Positions 25,710-34,391 of a stretch of 42,278 nt of DNA are shown here, piece by piece (position 1 is the first letter of the stretch; the number at the start of each line of letters is the position of its first letter). Location of the stretch: assembly GCA_030587405.1 (NCBI GenBank), contig JAUQZD010000008.1, positions 1 through 42,278 of the forward strand, written 5' to 3'. The translations under genes and the position numbers were made by a program. Below the pieces are notes generated by a model, which was given only the letters and a program-made list of their open reading frames with translations, had not been told where the DNA came from and did not search any database. The stretch comes from Candidatus Freyrarchaeum guaymasense (GTDB lineage: Archaea > Asgardarchaeota > Jordarchaeia > Jordarchaeales > Freyrarchaeaceae).

Positions 25710-25949
25710 TTAAAACCTCTTTAAGTCTTTCTCCCTCAGGATACTTCTACAATTTGGGCACAGCGCCTTCACCTTTATCCACTCTAAAAAGTGGTCTTCA
25801 TGTCCTATTGCACCGCACTTGGGACACATCAAGATCTTCTCTCCAGGCTTTATGTCGCCGAGGCATATAACACACTTCTGGTCCCAACTCCACTCGCCAA
25901 CTATCCTAACTTTGGTTATCGCGAACCTATGAGGTATTGGCACAGTCAT
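25710..25949 (-). CDS. small RING-finger-like protein, candidate E3
   Basis: About 79 residues. The pattern C-x2-C, 11 residues, C-x2-C, 4 residues, H-x2-H, 10 residues, C-x2-C (CVIC, CPKC, HEDH, CPNC) gives eight metal ligands for two zinc ions, like RING/RING-H2 modules. It is short and has no substrate-binding domain, as in the small RING protein of the Caldiarchaeum ubiquitin cluster. The frame is open from a GTG at 25970, but the TATA box at 25974-25984 would start transcription near 25953, so the ATG at 25949, nearly leaderless, is preferred. First gene of the operon. Confidence 0.85.
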   Translation of the reverse strand: MTVPIPHRFAITKVRIVGEWSWDQKCVICLGDIKPGEKILMCPKCGAIGHEDHFLEWIKVKALCPNCRSILREKDLKRF

Positions 25950-25973
25950 AGTACCCAACTTTTCTCCCACCAG

Positions 25974-25984
25974 GATTAAATACG
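25974..25984 (-). promoter_or_regulatory. TATA box of the ubiquitin-like operon
   Basis: CGTATTTAATC on the reverse strand is a good archaeal TATA box. Its centre is about 30 bases before the ATG at 25949, consistent with a leaderless or near-leaderless first gene. No other promoter-like sequence is evident between the four genes, so they are probably one transcript. Confidence 0.55.
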
Positions 25985-26143
25985 CCCTCTATTCTAAATC
26001 TTTTTTGGAAAGGACATGCAAATGGCAGCAGCATTCTAGGAAACATAACTTCTATTGCCACCCTCACCCAAGCCTTCAACCCTTTATTAAGAAAGTTAAA
26101 AGACGCGGAAAGGCTTTCAGCCTTCAGGTGCCGCGTTTCCCCT

Positions 26144-27085
26144 CTAAAGCCTAAGCATCCTCTCTATTCCCTTCCTCGCCTTTTCCGCCACTTCTTCTGG
26201 AACCATCACCAAGTTTTCGCTTCTCTTTTTCAGTAAGACATCTCTTATCTTTTCTAAGGTGTTCTTTTTCATGTTTTCACATATTGCTTTGTCCAGCAAT
26301 GGAATAAACACTTTCCCTCCTCCGATCTCTCTCCGCATCCTCTCCACGAGGCCCACTTCAGTTCCAACAATGAACTTTTCCTTCCCTGACTCCTCAGCGT
26401 ACCTGTACATCTGACTCGTAGACCCTATAAAGTCGGCGTTCTCTTGGACTTCTGGCACGCACTCCGGGTGAACCATGACCACGGCATCTGGATGCTCCCC
26501 TCTCAGTTTTAAAATGTGCTGGGGTTTAAACATGCGATGAACGTAGCAGTAGCCATCCTCTGGAACCGGTATCGTTTTAACCCCTGTAATCCTCTCAACG
26601 TACAACCCCAGGTTCCTGTCTGGCCCGAACACGACTTGGGGGGCACCTAGCTTTTCAACTACCTTGGCTGCGTTAGCTGAAGTGCACATGATGTCCGCTT
26701 CAGCCTTCGCCTCCGCAAGCGTGTTCACGTAAAGGACCACGGGTATCCCCCTATGCATCTTCTTCACCTCGGCTACCAGCTCTCTAGGACACATTAAAGC
26801 CATTGGACATCTAGCTGTAGAGTCTGGAATGTAAACTTCCCTGTCCGGGTTCAGGATAGCGGCGGTCTCCGCCATAAACCTGACTGCTGAAAAAATTATA
26901 ATATCAGCATCCTTGTTTCTCTGTGCTATCCTTGCAAGTTCAAGGCTGTCTCCAACAGCATCCGCTATCTCCTGAATCTCTATGGTTTGATAGTTGTGTG
27001 CGAGTATGATGGCGTTTTCCCGCTCCTTCAACTTTAAAATTTCCTCTTGAAGCCTTGATACAGCCTTCTCCTCGCTGACCTGCAT
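26144..27085 (-). CDS. nadA: quinolinate synthase A
   Basis: A 4Fe-4S enzyme of about 313 residues that condenses iminoaspartate with dihydroxyacetone phosphate to quinolinate in NAD synthesis. AIILAHNYQTIEIQEIAD at the start, CPMALMC, IMCTSANA, VMVHPECVPEV and FIPLLDKAICENMK are family landmarks. The cluster cysteines are probably those in CPMAL, HPEC and ICENMK, as in other NadAs. I prefer the ATG at 27085, preceded by GGCGGTG, to the ATG at 27106. No nadB or nadC is adjacent. A TATA-like TTTATTTAG is near 27150. Confidence 0.93.
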   Translation of the reverse strand: MQVSEEKAVSRLQEEILKLKERENAIILAHNYQTIEIQEIADAVGDSLELARIAQRNKDADIIIFSAVRFMAETAAILNPDREVYIPDSTARCPMALMCPRELVAEVKKMHRGIPVVLYVNTLAEAKAEADIMCTSANAAKVVEKLGAPQVVFGPDRNLGLYVERITGVKTIPVPEDGYCYVHRMFKPQHILKLRGEHPDAVVMVHPECVPEVQENADFIGSTSQMYRYAEESGKEKFIVGTEVGLVERMRREIGGGKVFIPLLDKAICENMKKNTLEKIRDVLLKKRSENLVMVPEEVAEKARKGIERMLRL

Positions 27086-27394
27086 AATGTACACCGCCCC
27101 TTTCATCGGTCAACATGCTTTTTCACTATTGTTAACTTAAAGGGGGAACTAAATAAACTTTCGGAGCAACCGTTAGACCATCAAAATAAACTCATTATCC
27201 CTAAAATAAATTTAGATCAACCACAGAAACTTCTACAAAAAGGAGACTTCATTTCATTACTCTCTCGTGAGCTGCCCGTATCCATGAACAGTGCAGCCTC
27301 AGCCTTAAACTCCTTTTATCGGGAGACCCTGGAAAGATAGTGTTTTTAACGCTTTTCGCTTTAATTGTAAAAGGCAGGCAATCAACGAGGTGTT

Positions 27395-27970
27395 ATGTTG
27401 AGAGTTCTCGTTACGGGTGCAGGGGGATTTATAGGGCGCCATCTCTGCGATAAGCTGATTAGTGAAGGATGCGAGGTTCGAGGCCTCTTCCTCCCAGAGG
27501 AGCCAGCCGGCGCCTTAGAACGTATTGGAGTGGAGGTTTGGAGAGGTGACCTCACAAAGCCTGAAACGCTCAAAGGAATAGCCGAGGGCGTGGACATAGT
27601 TTTTCACCTGGCTGCGCGTGTATCCTACTGGGGCCGGAAAAAACTGTTCTTCGAGGTAACAGTTGATGGAACAAGAAACCTTTTGCAAGAGTGTACACGG
27701 GTGAAGCGACTCGTTTACTTTAGTAGCATTGCCGCTTACGGTGTAGGGCGCCACATGAAGGGCTTCACCGAAGACGAGGAGCTGGTTAAGACGGGAATAC
27801 CATATGGCGACTCAAAAATAGAAGCTGAGAAGATCGTTAGGGAGTTCCACGAGAGGAAAGGCGTTGAATACACTATTCTGAGGCCAAGCAATGTGACTGG
27901 TCCGGGAAGCGTGTGGGTGCGAGACGTGCTAGACGTGCTAGACGCCTACTCGAGGAGGGCAGTAACATAA
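27395..27970 (+). pseudogene. NAD-dependent sugar epimerase/dehydratase, 5' part of an interrupted gene
   Basis: The first 188 or so residues of an extended short-chain dehydrogenase. The Rossmann motif VTGAGGFIGRHL is at residues 6-17, with FHLAARVSYWG, YFSSIAAYG and the catalytic Tyr/Lys pair in YGDSKIEAEK. GAGGTG precedes the ATG. The text stops in VLDAYSRRAV, about 130 residues short of a full enzyme, where the IS607-type element begins. Its last 38 codons reappear at 29831-29947 after the element. The substrate-binding part in between is lost. Confidence 0.82.
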
Positions 27971-28024
27971 AGTGAAACTTTCGAAACATTATATACTTTC
28001 ATATGCATGGTAAGTTTGATTGAA

Positions 28025-28647
28025 ATGGAGCGGCTTTATAGAACTGGTGAGGCGGCAAGCTTTTAGGAGTTCATCCTATGACTCTTAGAAGGTGGATTAA
28101 GGCTGGGAAAGTTAAGGCTAAAAGAACTGTTGGTGGAGAATTTAGAGTATCTGAGAGCGAAATTATGAGGCTTTTAGGGGAGGGAGAAGTTGTTTCTAGG
28201 GCTGCTATCTACGCAAGGGTTTCTTCAAGTGACCAAAAAGATGATTTAGAAAGACAAGTTAAATATTTGCAGGAATATTGTTCAGCTAGAGGCTATAAAG
28301 TCATTGAGGTTTTGACGAACGTAGCTAGTGGTTTAAATGAGAAGCGTAGAGGTTTAAGAAAGCTATTCAAACTTGTTGAAAGTACATCTGTGGATATCGT
28401 AGTTTTAACTTACAAAGATAGGTTGACAAGATTCGGGTTCAGCTACCTTGAAAAGTTTTTGTTTTTTAAGCCTCATAGAGTTAAGGTTGAGGCGATTTTT
28501 GGAGAAGAGCCAAAAGATATGCGACAAGAACTTGTTGAGGGCCTAATAGCGATTATAACATCTTTTGCTGATAGACTTTATGGAATGAGAAGCCATAAGA
28601 AGAAGAGGGTTGTTGAAAATGTCAAAAAAGCAATTAGAGACTGTTAG
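28025..28647 (+). pseudogene. tnpA: IS607 TnpA serine recombinase with a frameshift in the HTH
   Basis: A TATA box (ATTATATAC, 27988-27996) lies about 30 bases before the ATG at 28025, which opens MERLYRTGEAA. One base is missing at 28057-28058; adding an A gives KLLGVHPMTLRRWIKAGKV, the MerR-like DNA-binding helix-turn-helix. The rest (28078-28647) is open and encodes the resolvase domain: AAIYARVSSSDQKDDLERQ with the nucleophilic Ser, and VVLTYKDRLTRFG. Translation from the ATG at 28078 would give a recombinase without a complete HTH. Confidence 0.82.
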
Positions 28648-29867
28648 GCTTACAGCAAGCTTCAAGCTTCCCCCTCAAACCAGGTTAGGAAGTTTGTTTA
28701 CTATTTACAAGCAAATATTAAACGAACTGCTAGGTTATATATCATTTAGGAACATATCTTCTTTTAAAAGGCTTAAAAAAGAGAAGTATTATGAGTTAAG
28801 GCATAAATATCCTGATTTGCCTTCCCATTATGTTTATACTGCTTGCCAAATGGCTTGCTCAATCTACAAGTCTTTTAGGAAGCTTAAACGCAAGGGTAAA
28901 GCTAAAGGAGATAAACCTGTGTTTAAAAGAGATGTTGTTATGCTCGACGACCACTTATTCTCCATTAACTTAGAAAAAAGGGATGCAAGCATAGCTACTT
29001 TAAATGGGAGAGTTAAGGTTAAGCTTCTACATGGAAAATATCATGAAAGGTTTAAAGATTGGAGAATTGGGCAAGCATGGTTAATTAAGAAATGTAATGG
29101 TTTGTTTTTGAATGTTGTCTTCTCGAAAGAAGTTGAGTTAAGAAATGTAATAGATGTTGTTGGTGTAGATGTTAATGAGAATAATGTTACGTTAGCTTTG
29201 CTTGATGATTTTGATAAGAAGATTACGAAGGAGAAAACTATTAGGACTGCTTACTTTCTTAAGCGTAGAAAAATACAGTCAAAAATTAAGACTGGGAAAA
29301 CTAGGAGGAAGCTCTTAGCTAAATATGGTGAGAGGGAGAAAAATAGGGTTTTGGATGTTTTATCATAAGGTTGCGAACTGGATTGTTAAAAAAGCATTGA
29401 AAAACAATTCTGCAATAGCACTTGAGAACCTCAAAAATATTCGAAGAAAAATTAAATATTCTAGTGAGATGAATGGAAGGCTACATAGATGGAGCTTCCG
29501 CAAACTCCAATTAATTATTGAATATAAGGCTAAGTTGAATGGAGTTCCCGTAATTTATGTTGATGCTAAGGGAACTTCTCGCACATGCCCGATATGTGGG
29601 GAAAAGCTAAGCCCGAATGGGCATAGAATCATGAAATGTAAGAAATGCGGCTTAGAAGCAGATAGAGACGTTATAGGTGCATGTAACATTAGGTTAAGAG
29701 GATTAGAAAAGATAGATGTGCGGAGTTCCGTTCCCCGCAAAAGCCCCTCAATGAAACCAGAGGGGGGAAGACTCCCGCTAACAATTATTATCAAATGTTC
29801 CAAAGTTAGCGAGAGTCAGAACGGCGGGACAATGACGTGGACAATTCAAGGGCTAAGAGAGAGCTAA
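28610..29867 (+). pseudogene. tnpB: TnpB RNA-guided nuclease gene with a frameshift
   Basis: Frame one (28610-29368) gives the N-terminal domain and the first RuvC motif with Asp in VVGVDVNENN. Near 29360-29366 one extra T shifts the frame, and the protein resumes as HKVANWIVKKALKN with the second RuvC motif Glu in IALENLKNI. The zinc ribbon CPIC and CKKC and the third RuvC Asp in EADRDVIGACN follow. All catalytic residues survive, but not in one frame. After MKPEGGRLPLT the frame runs through the element end into the flanking epimerase, so the original C-terminus is uncertain. TnpB is an RNA-guided DNA endonuclease ancestral to Cas12. Confidence 0.82.
29770..29817 (+). ncRNA. hairpin at the tnpB 3' end, candidate omega RNA scaffold
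   Basis: GACTCCCGCTAAC (29770-29782) and GTTAGCGAGAGTC (29805-29817) are 13-base inverted arms with a single mismatch and a 22-base A/T-rich loop. They lie at the end of tnpB, a dozen bases before the element boundary. In TnpB systems the guide RNA (omega RNA) scaffold overlaps the tnpB 3' end and the element's right end, with the guide taken from the flanking DNA. The position fits. Whether it is still made is unknown. Confidence 0.5.
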
Positions 29868-29947
29868 AATGGAGGACGAAGCAGACGTATCAAAGCCTCT
29901 TCAACGAAATTTCTGAATGGGTAAGAAAGGAGTACATGGGAAAATAG
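29831..29947 (+). pseudogene. 3' end of the interrupted epimerase gene
   Basis: The frame reads VDNSRAKRELKWRTKQTY and then a helical tail with the text FNEISEWVRKEYMGK and a TAG. This is the usual C-terminus of extended short-chain dehydrogenases, where an NSRAKREL-type sequence precedes the last helices. It belongs with the 5' part at 27395-27970; roughly 80-90 residues between them are missing, so the insertion was accompanied or followed by a deletion. Confidence 0.75.
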
Positions 29948-29989
29948 GTTCCATTGACGACGCTGCCCAGTAGCCTTAAACAGCTAAAA

Positions 29990-30925
29990 TTAAAATCCAA
30001 GGAGTTTTAAGGCCTCCTCAACCTCTCCCCTTTCCGGGAGGGCCTCTTGGGCTCCAAGCTTAGTCGTTGATATGGCCGCAGCAACGTTGGCAAACCTAAC
30101 AGAATCATCCACATTCTTTCCCTCCGCTAAGGCTACCGCTAAAGCGCCGCTGAAGGCGTCGCCGGCCCCGGTGGTGTCAACCGCTTTAACCTTAAATGGA
30201 GGAATGTGGACGCTTCTCTCTGCGTTAACAAGGAACGCTCCTCTCTCGCCCAAGGTTATGACCACGTTGTCCACTCCTCTCTCCACGAGGATCGTGCCGG
30301 CTGTTGCAGCATCCTTCAAATCTCTTATTTTAACCCCTGTAAGCTCTTCGGCTTCAACCCTGTTGGGGGTTAGAACAGTTACCTTCTCCAGCAGCTTCTC
30401 TGGGAGCGGATGAACTGGAGCCGGCGTCAAAACGACCCTTACACCATGCCTCCAAGCTTTCTCCGCAGCGTAGATCACCGTTTCTATGGGGATTTCAAGT
30501 TGAAGGGCCACAGCCCCAGCCTCCCTGAAAACCCTCTCAGCCCTGTCGACGTCTTCCCTTGAAACTTTCCTGTCGGCTCCAGGGGCAACGGCTATAATGT
30601 TCCTCCCCTCCGAATCTACAAGTATCAACGCTACACCAGTCTGCTCCTCCTCATCCTCAACCAAGTACTCCACTGAAACATCATTCTTAACGAAGTTTTC
30701 CCTCAGGAAGCCTCCCCAGTAATCTCTTCCAACCCTACTCACTATGAAAACCTTTGCTCCAAGTCTTGAGGCAGCGACAGCTTGGTTAGCCCCTTTCCCC
30801 CCCGGAGCAACCTTAAACCCCTTACCTATAACGGTCTCCCCCAACCTAGGCATCCTATCCAGCTGAACGGTAAAATCCACGTGGCTGCTTCCGACAACCA
30901 CAACGCATCCTGCCAACGTGCCCAT
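29990..30925 (-). CDS. PfkB-family sugar kinase, ribokinase-like
   Basis: A carbohydrate or nucleoside kinase of about 311 residues. VVVGSSHVDFTVQLDRMP is the N-terminal substrate region, PGGKGANQAVAASRLGA is PfkB signature 1, and DTTGAGDAFSGALAVAL near residue 245 is signature 2 with the catalytic Asp. The overall text is closest to ribokinase, which makes ribose 5-phosphate, but archaeal relatives also act on nucleosides. I prefer the ATG at 30925, after AAGAGGT, to the upstream start at 30976, because the extra 17 residues are basic and unlike the family. The gene stands alone. Confidence 0.88.
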   Translation of the reverse strand: MGTLAGCVVVVGSSHVDFTVQLDRMPRLGETVIGKGFKVAPGGKGANQAVAASRLGAKVFIVSRVGRDYWGGFLRENFVKNDVSVEYLVEDEEEQTGVALILVDSEGRNIIAVAPGADRKVSREDVDRAERVFREAGAVALQLEIPIETVIYAAEKAWRHGVRVVLTPAPVHPLPEKLLEKVTVLTPNRVEAEELTGVKIRDLKDAATAGTILVERGVDNVVITLGERGAFLVNAERSVHIPPFKVKAVDTTGAGDAFSGALAVALAEGKNVDDSVRFANVAAAISTTKLGAQEALPERGEVEEALKLLGF

Positions 30926-31141
30926 ACCTCTTATACTCCCTTCAAACCCCCTTTGAAACCTCCTCTTCGTTAACACTAATGTTTTTCCTCCATTTTAGCC
31001 AGCACGCCTATTGAAACCTCTTCATTCCCCCTCTACCGCCTTTCTTGCTAAGGATGTTTTTCTCATTGTTTTTTTATGTAGAAGAAATTATTAGTGCGTT
31101 TTGATACTTATTTCTGTGGATATTCCTCAAGGGAGGTTATC

Positions 31142-33082
31142 TTGTTGGAAGGTGGAAGCGGTGAGTCAGGCATCTCTCTTCTGTCGCCAGAGTTCGTCCA
31201 CAGGCATGTCAGGTCGTTGGAGTCTATTGTCGAGAACGTGCGGGCAGGACTCGACTCTGCAGTGTCGCGCAGCCTTGAACTCCTGAAGCGTAGGATATTA
31301 GATATGAGGGAGGACGTCAGCAGGGAGGTTGTTTCAAAAGTTAGAATTCAATTTGCATCCGAATTAATAAAGAATGTTTTTAGCGAAGCCGTGTCGGGCG
31401 TTGTAGACGAGATCGCCCGCAATACAATGGAGGAGGTTACGTCTGCTACCGAGGCTGAACTGGAGGCCTTCAGGGATGCATTAGCCCGCTTCGCCGAGGA
31501 ATTCACTGAAGCGCTAAGCAGAGAGGAAGCTAGGCTAGTTGAGGAAATATCAAGGCTTGACAGAGAGCTTACCGAACGAGAGAGGCTACTGAAGGAAAGC
31601 TCCGAAGCCCTGAGGCGGAGGGAGCTAGAGCTAGAAGAAAAAAGGCGTGAGTTAGAATCTATCAGACAGGAGTTAGAGGCGAAAAGGGTCGAAGTTGAGA
31701 AGGCTAAGGGAGAACTCCAGGAGCTGGTTAAAAACCTTGAATTGGAAAGGGAAAGGTCTAGTTACCTTTCTAAAATGCTTGAGGAATCCAGAGAGGAAGT
31801 TTCAAGGCTAAAGGCTGAAGAAGAGGCGATGAAGAAGCGTATTCAGGAACTCAACAGCGAAAGGGAGAGCTTGGAAAAGCTGCTTGAAGAGAGTAGCACG
31901 CTGCTTAAGGAGAGGGAGGCCCTTCTAAGGGAAAGGGAAGAAGCCTTAAGAGGGATTGAAAAGGAACTTGAGGCTGCCAAGCTTGAATACGAGGCTACTC
32001 AAGCGCGCCTTAAAGAAGAGCAAGAACGCTCCAACAAGTTGCTTAAGGAGCTTGAAACCGCTAAGGCTGAAATTGAAAGGTTGAGGGCTGAGGAAGCGGA
32101 GGCGAGGGCAAGAGTTGAGGAGGCTACTAGGCAGCTTGCCGAGCGCGAGCGTGCCTTGGAGGAGGCTACTAGGCAGCTTGCCGAGCGCGAGCAAGCCCTG
32201 AAGGAAGCCACTAGAGCGTTGGAGGAAAAGAAGAAGGAGCTGAGTGAGAAGGAGCAAGAGCTCGAGCTACGGAAAGCCGAGCTGGAAAAGGTGAAGCGTG
32301 AGCTCGACTTAGCTCGGGAAGAGTTCTTGGCAACCCGTGAGCGCCTCGAAAAAGAACGTATGCGTGTAGCGGAGCTTGAAGGTAAGCTCGAGGGGGCTCA
32401 GCGTGAAATAACAATGTTCACCGAGCAGATCAGAACCCTTGAGGAGATGCTCAAGGAAAGGGACAGCATAATAGCAGCTGGAGAAGACCGGTTAAGGCTT
32501 AAGGAGAAGGAGATCGAAAGGCTTCAATCCATTATCGAAGAAAGAACTAAAGATTTGGAGGTTAAGGAGGAGGAGCTTGAATTCCACAAGACCCTCCTCT
32601 CCGAACTGGAGGGAGAAGTTGAAGGGCTACGTAAGGAAGTTGAGGAGTTAAGGAAGCGTCCTGAAGTTGACCCTGAAGTTTTAGCTGAGAAAGAACGCAT
32701 GTTAAGGCTTAAGGAGGAGGAGCTTGAAGGGCTACGTAGAACAGTCAGCCTGCTAGAGAGGAAAGTGGTGGAGGTTAGGGAAGAAATCGACAGCAGGGTT
32801 AAGGAGCTTGAGAGCAAAAACAAGGAACTCGAGAAGATTAAGGAAGAGCTTGAAAGAGAGAAGAAGAAGAGGGAGGAGCAGCTTGAACGCTATAAGGGTG
32901 CCATGATGCTTGATCCAAAATTCAAGGTGTACTTCATAATAGAGTCTCTGAAGAAAATAACATTTAGTAATCTTCAAAAGGCAACAGGGATCGCGCCAGC
33001 CGAACTCCAAGCAACCCTAGCATGGCTTGAACGCGTAGGAATGGTGAGGATCGAAGGGGAAACCGTTTACCTTAACAGGTAA
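31142..33082 (+). CDS. long coiled-coil protein with C-terminal winged helix
   Basis: About 646 residues. After a 20-residue head, residues 20-130 are helical and residues 150-590 are an almost unbroken Glu/Lys/Arg/Leu coiled coil of SMC or Rad50-arm type. The last 60 residues (DPKFKVYFIIESLKKITFSNL onwards, split here) look like a winged-helix domain: ATGIAPAELQATLAWLERVGMVRIEGETVYL. There is no ATPase motif, so it is not an SMC. GGGAGG at 31131-31136 supports a TTG start at 31142 or 31145; an upstream GTG at 31094 is less likely. A tether or filament protein that binds DNA is a reasonable guess. Family not recognised. Confidence 0.75.
   Translation: MLEGGSGESGISLLSPEFVHRHVRSLESIVENVRAGLDSAVSRSLELLKRRILDMREDVSREVVSKVRIQFASELIKNVFSEAVSGVVDEIARNTMEEVTSATEAELEAFRDALARFAEEFTEALSREEARLVEEISRLDRELTERERLLKESSEALRRRELELEEKRRELESIRQELEAKRVEVEKAKGELQELVKNLELERERSSYLSKMLEESREEVSRLKAEEEAMKKRIQELNSERESLEKLLEESSTLLKEREALLREREEALRGIEKELEAAKLEYEATQARLKEEQERSNKLLKELETAKAEIERLRAEEAEARARVEEATRQLAERERALEEATRQLAEREQALKEATRALEEKKKELSEKEQELELRKAELEKVKRELDLAREEFLATRERLEKERMRVAELEGKLEGAQREITMFTEQIRTLEEMLKERDSIIAAGEDRLRLKEKEIERLQSIIEERTKDLEVKEEELEFHKTLLSELEGEVEGLRKEVEELRKRPEVDPEVLAEKERMLRLKEEELEGLRRTVSLLERKVVEVREEIDSRVKELESKNKELEKIKEELEREKKKREEQLERYKGAMMLDPKFKVYFIIESLKKITFSNLQKATGIAPAELQATLAWLERVGMVRIEGETVYLNR
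32117..32192 (+). repeat. exact tandem repeat within the coiled-coil gene
   Basis: Bases 32117-32150 and 32159-32192 are identical over 34 bases with a period of 42. They code for EEATRQLAERERAL followed by EEATRQLAEREQAL, a 14-residue (two-heptad) unit; a third, diverged copy (KEATRALEEKKKEL) follows. Exact DNA identity indicates a recent duplication that keeps the heptad register. Confidence 0.85.
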
Positions 33083-33200
33083 TAACCTTTCTTTTAAAGG
33101 AGCTACCCAGCAGAATTAACCACATTAACACCCACTTAACATTAGCTTTCCACCTAGGGCGAGAAAGAGCGAGGAAATGAGCAACTCAAAGTTAGGGGTG

Positions 33201-33356
33201 TTAATAGTCACAGTTTAGGCAGATTCTCCTTCCACAGTACTCGCAACTGGTTGAGTGCTCTGTGCAAACTGGTCGGCCGCAGTCTTCGCATATTTCCTTT
33301 GTTTCCTTTCCACATATGTAGCACTTGTACTCTTGGAGAAGGAACAACCAGCTCAT
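33201..33356 (-). CDS. small zinc-finger protein
   Basis: 51 residues from the ATG at 33356, which follows AGGAGGAG at a good distance. CYIC, CEDC, VCTEH, CEYC and CLNC give ten cysteines/histidines, enough for two zinc sites in a B-box or RanBP2-like cross-brace. A TATA-like CAAATATTT lies about 40 bases upstream. Tiny double-zinc proteins of this kind are common in archaea and mostly uncharacterised. Confidence 0.68.
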   Translation of the reverse strand: MSWLFLLQEYKCYICGKETKEICEDCGRPVCTEHSTSCEYCGRRICLNCDY

Positions 33357-33509
33357 TTTTACTCCTCCTGAAAGGAGGCAGGCCAACCAAATATTTGAAT
33401 TTAATGTTTCAAAGGAAACTTTTCCTTTAAACTTTGAGGTGGTTGCAACATTCCATCGGCTAAACTTAGAAACGCTCCCTTAGAGGTTGCAGCTTTAAGT
33501 TAGGCGGTG

Positions 33510-34391
33510 CTAGTTTATGGCTCCTTCAAAGATCCTGTAGAGTTTTTCGTAAGCTTGACGTTTCTGTGCATCTTTAGCCGTCCATCTTCGCGCTTTACCA
33601 AATACCTCAATAAACATCTCCTTATCCTTTTCCAGAATAACGTTGCAGAGTTGCTGTATAACGCACGTAACACCTTTAACGGTCTTCTTAAACTCTTCAT
33701 TCTCCATTTGGATGTCAGCGTAGACTAGGGGGTTTTCCTGGAGGACGCTTTCTGATAGGATGAGTTGGATGCTGAACGTCGTTCCTGAAAACTCCATCAG
33801 CCTCTCCACCTCCTCACCCGTGTCTGCAAGATACGCTGTGAAGGCGATGTTTAGGAAGTGGGGGAGGGCGAGCGTTAACGCAACCATCCTGTCATGTGTC
33901 TCCTTGTCGGAGAATATCACCTTAGCACCGTCACGAGCAAAGTAGTCTGCAAGCCATCTGGCAGCTTCCTCGTGCCCCTTCAATGGGATCACAATAACCC
34001 TCTGCCCCTCGATCCCCCTAGCCCCAGGTCCAAACATAGGATGGAGGCTGACAGCCCTATAACCATGCTTCAACCCTTCCCTCCCGATGACGTCTGGTAT
34101 CTCCCCTTTCACGGATGCCACGTCGAAGAGGAGGGCATTCCTTCTCACGAAAGGGGACACCATCCTGACCGTTTCCACCACCGCGCTTACAGGGACGGAA
34201 ACCATAACGATGTCTGCATCCCTCACTGCTGCGGCAGCATCCGAAGCATAGCTCACACCTATGCTTCGAGCTACGTTAGCTAGCCTTTCAATGTTCCGCG
34301 CCCATAGGATAACGTCACATCCCTTCATCCTAAAGTACCTTGCAAACCAGGACCCCATCCTCCCTGAGCCGCCTAAAATTGCAACCCTCAC
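33510..34391 (-). CDS. tyrA: prephenate dehydrogenase
   Basis: A 293-residue TyrA-type enzyme, which oxidatively decarboxylates prephenate to 4-hydroxyphenylpyruvate for tyrosine. VAILGGSGRMGSWFARYF is the nucleotide-binding start, VMVSVPVSAV the loop after strand 4, and SLHPMFGPGARG holds the catalytic His region. It begins with a GTG that overlaps the chorismate mutase stop (GTGA) and is the last gene of the operon. Arogenate could be the substrate instead; the sequence does not decide. Confidence 0.9.
   Translation of the reverse strand: MRVAILGGSGRMGSWFARYFRMKGCDVILWARNIERLANVARSIGVSYASDAAAAVRDADIVMVSVPVSAVVETVRMVSPFVRRNALLFDVASVKGEIPDVIGREGLKHGYRAVSLHPMFGPGARGIEGQRVIVIPLKGHEEAARWLADYFARDGAKVIFSDKETHDRMVALTLALPHFLNIAFTAYLADTGEEVERLMEFSGTTFSIQLILSESVLQENPLVYADIQMENEEFKKTVKGVTCVIQQLCNVILEKDKEMFIEVFGKARRWTAKDAQKRQAYEKLYRIFEGAIN

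Larger units (their letters stand above)
27966..29830 (+). mobile_element. IS607-type insertion sequence, decayed
   Basis: The element carries a serine recombinase (tnpA) and tnpB in the same direction, the usual IS607 layout, overlapping by about 38 bases. It splits an epimerase gene: 5' text ends near 27966 and 3' text resumes near 29831. There are no terminal inverted repeats or target duplications, as expected for this family. Ends are set by where epimerase homology stops and are good to about 10 bases. Both genes contain a frameshift, so it probably cannot move by itself. Its A/T-rich codons contrast with its surroundings. Confidence 0.82.
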
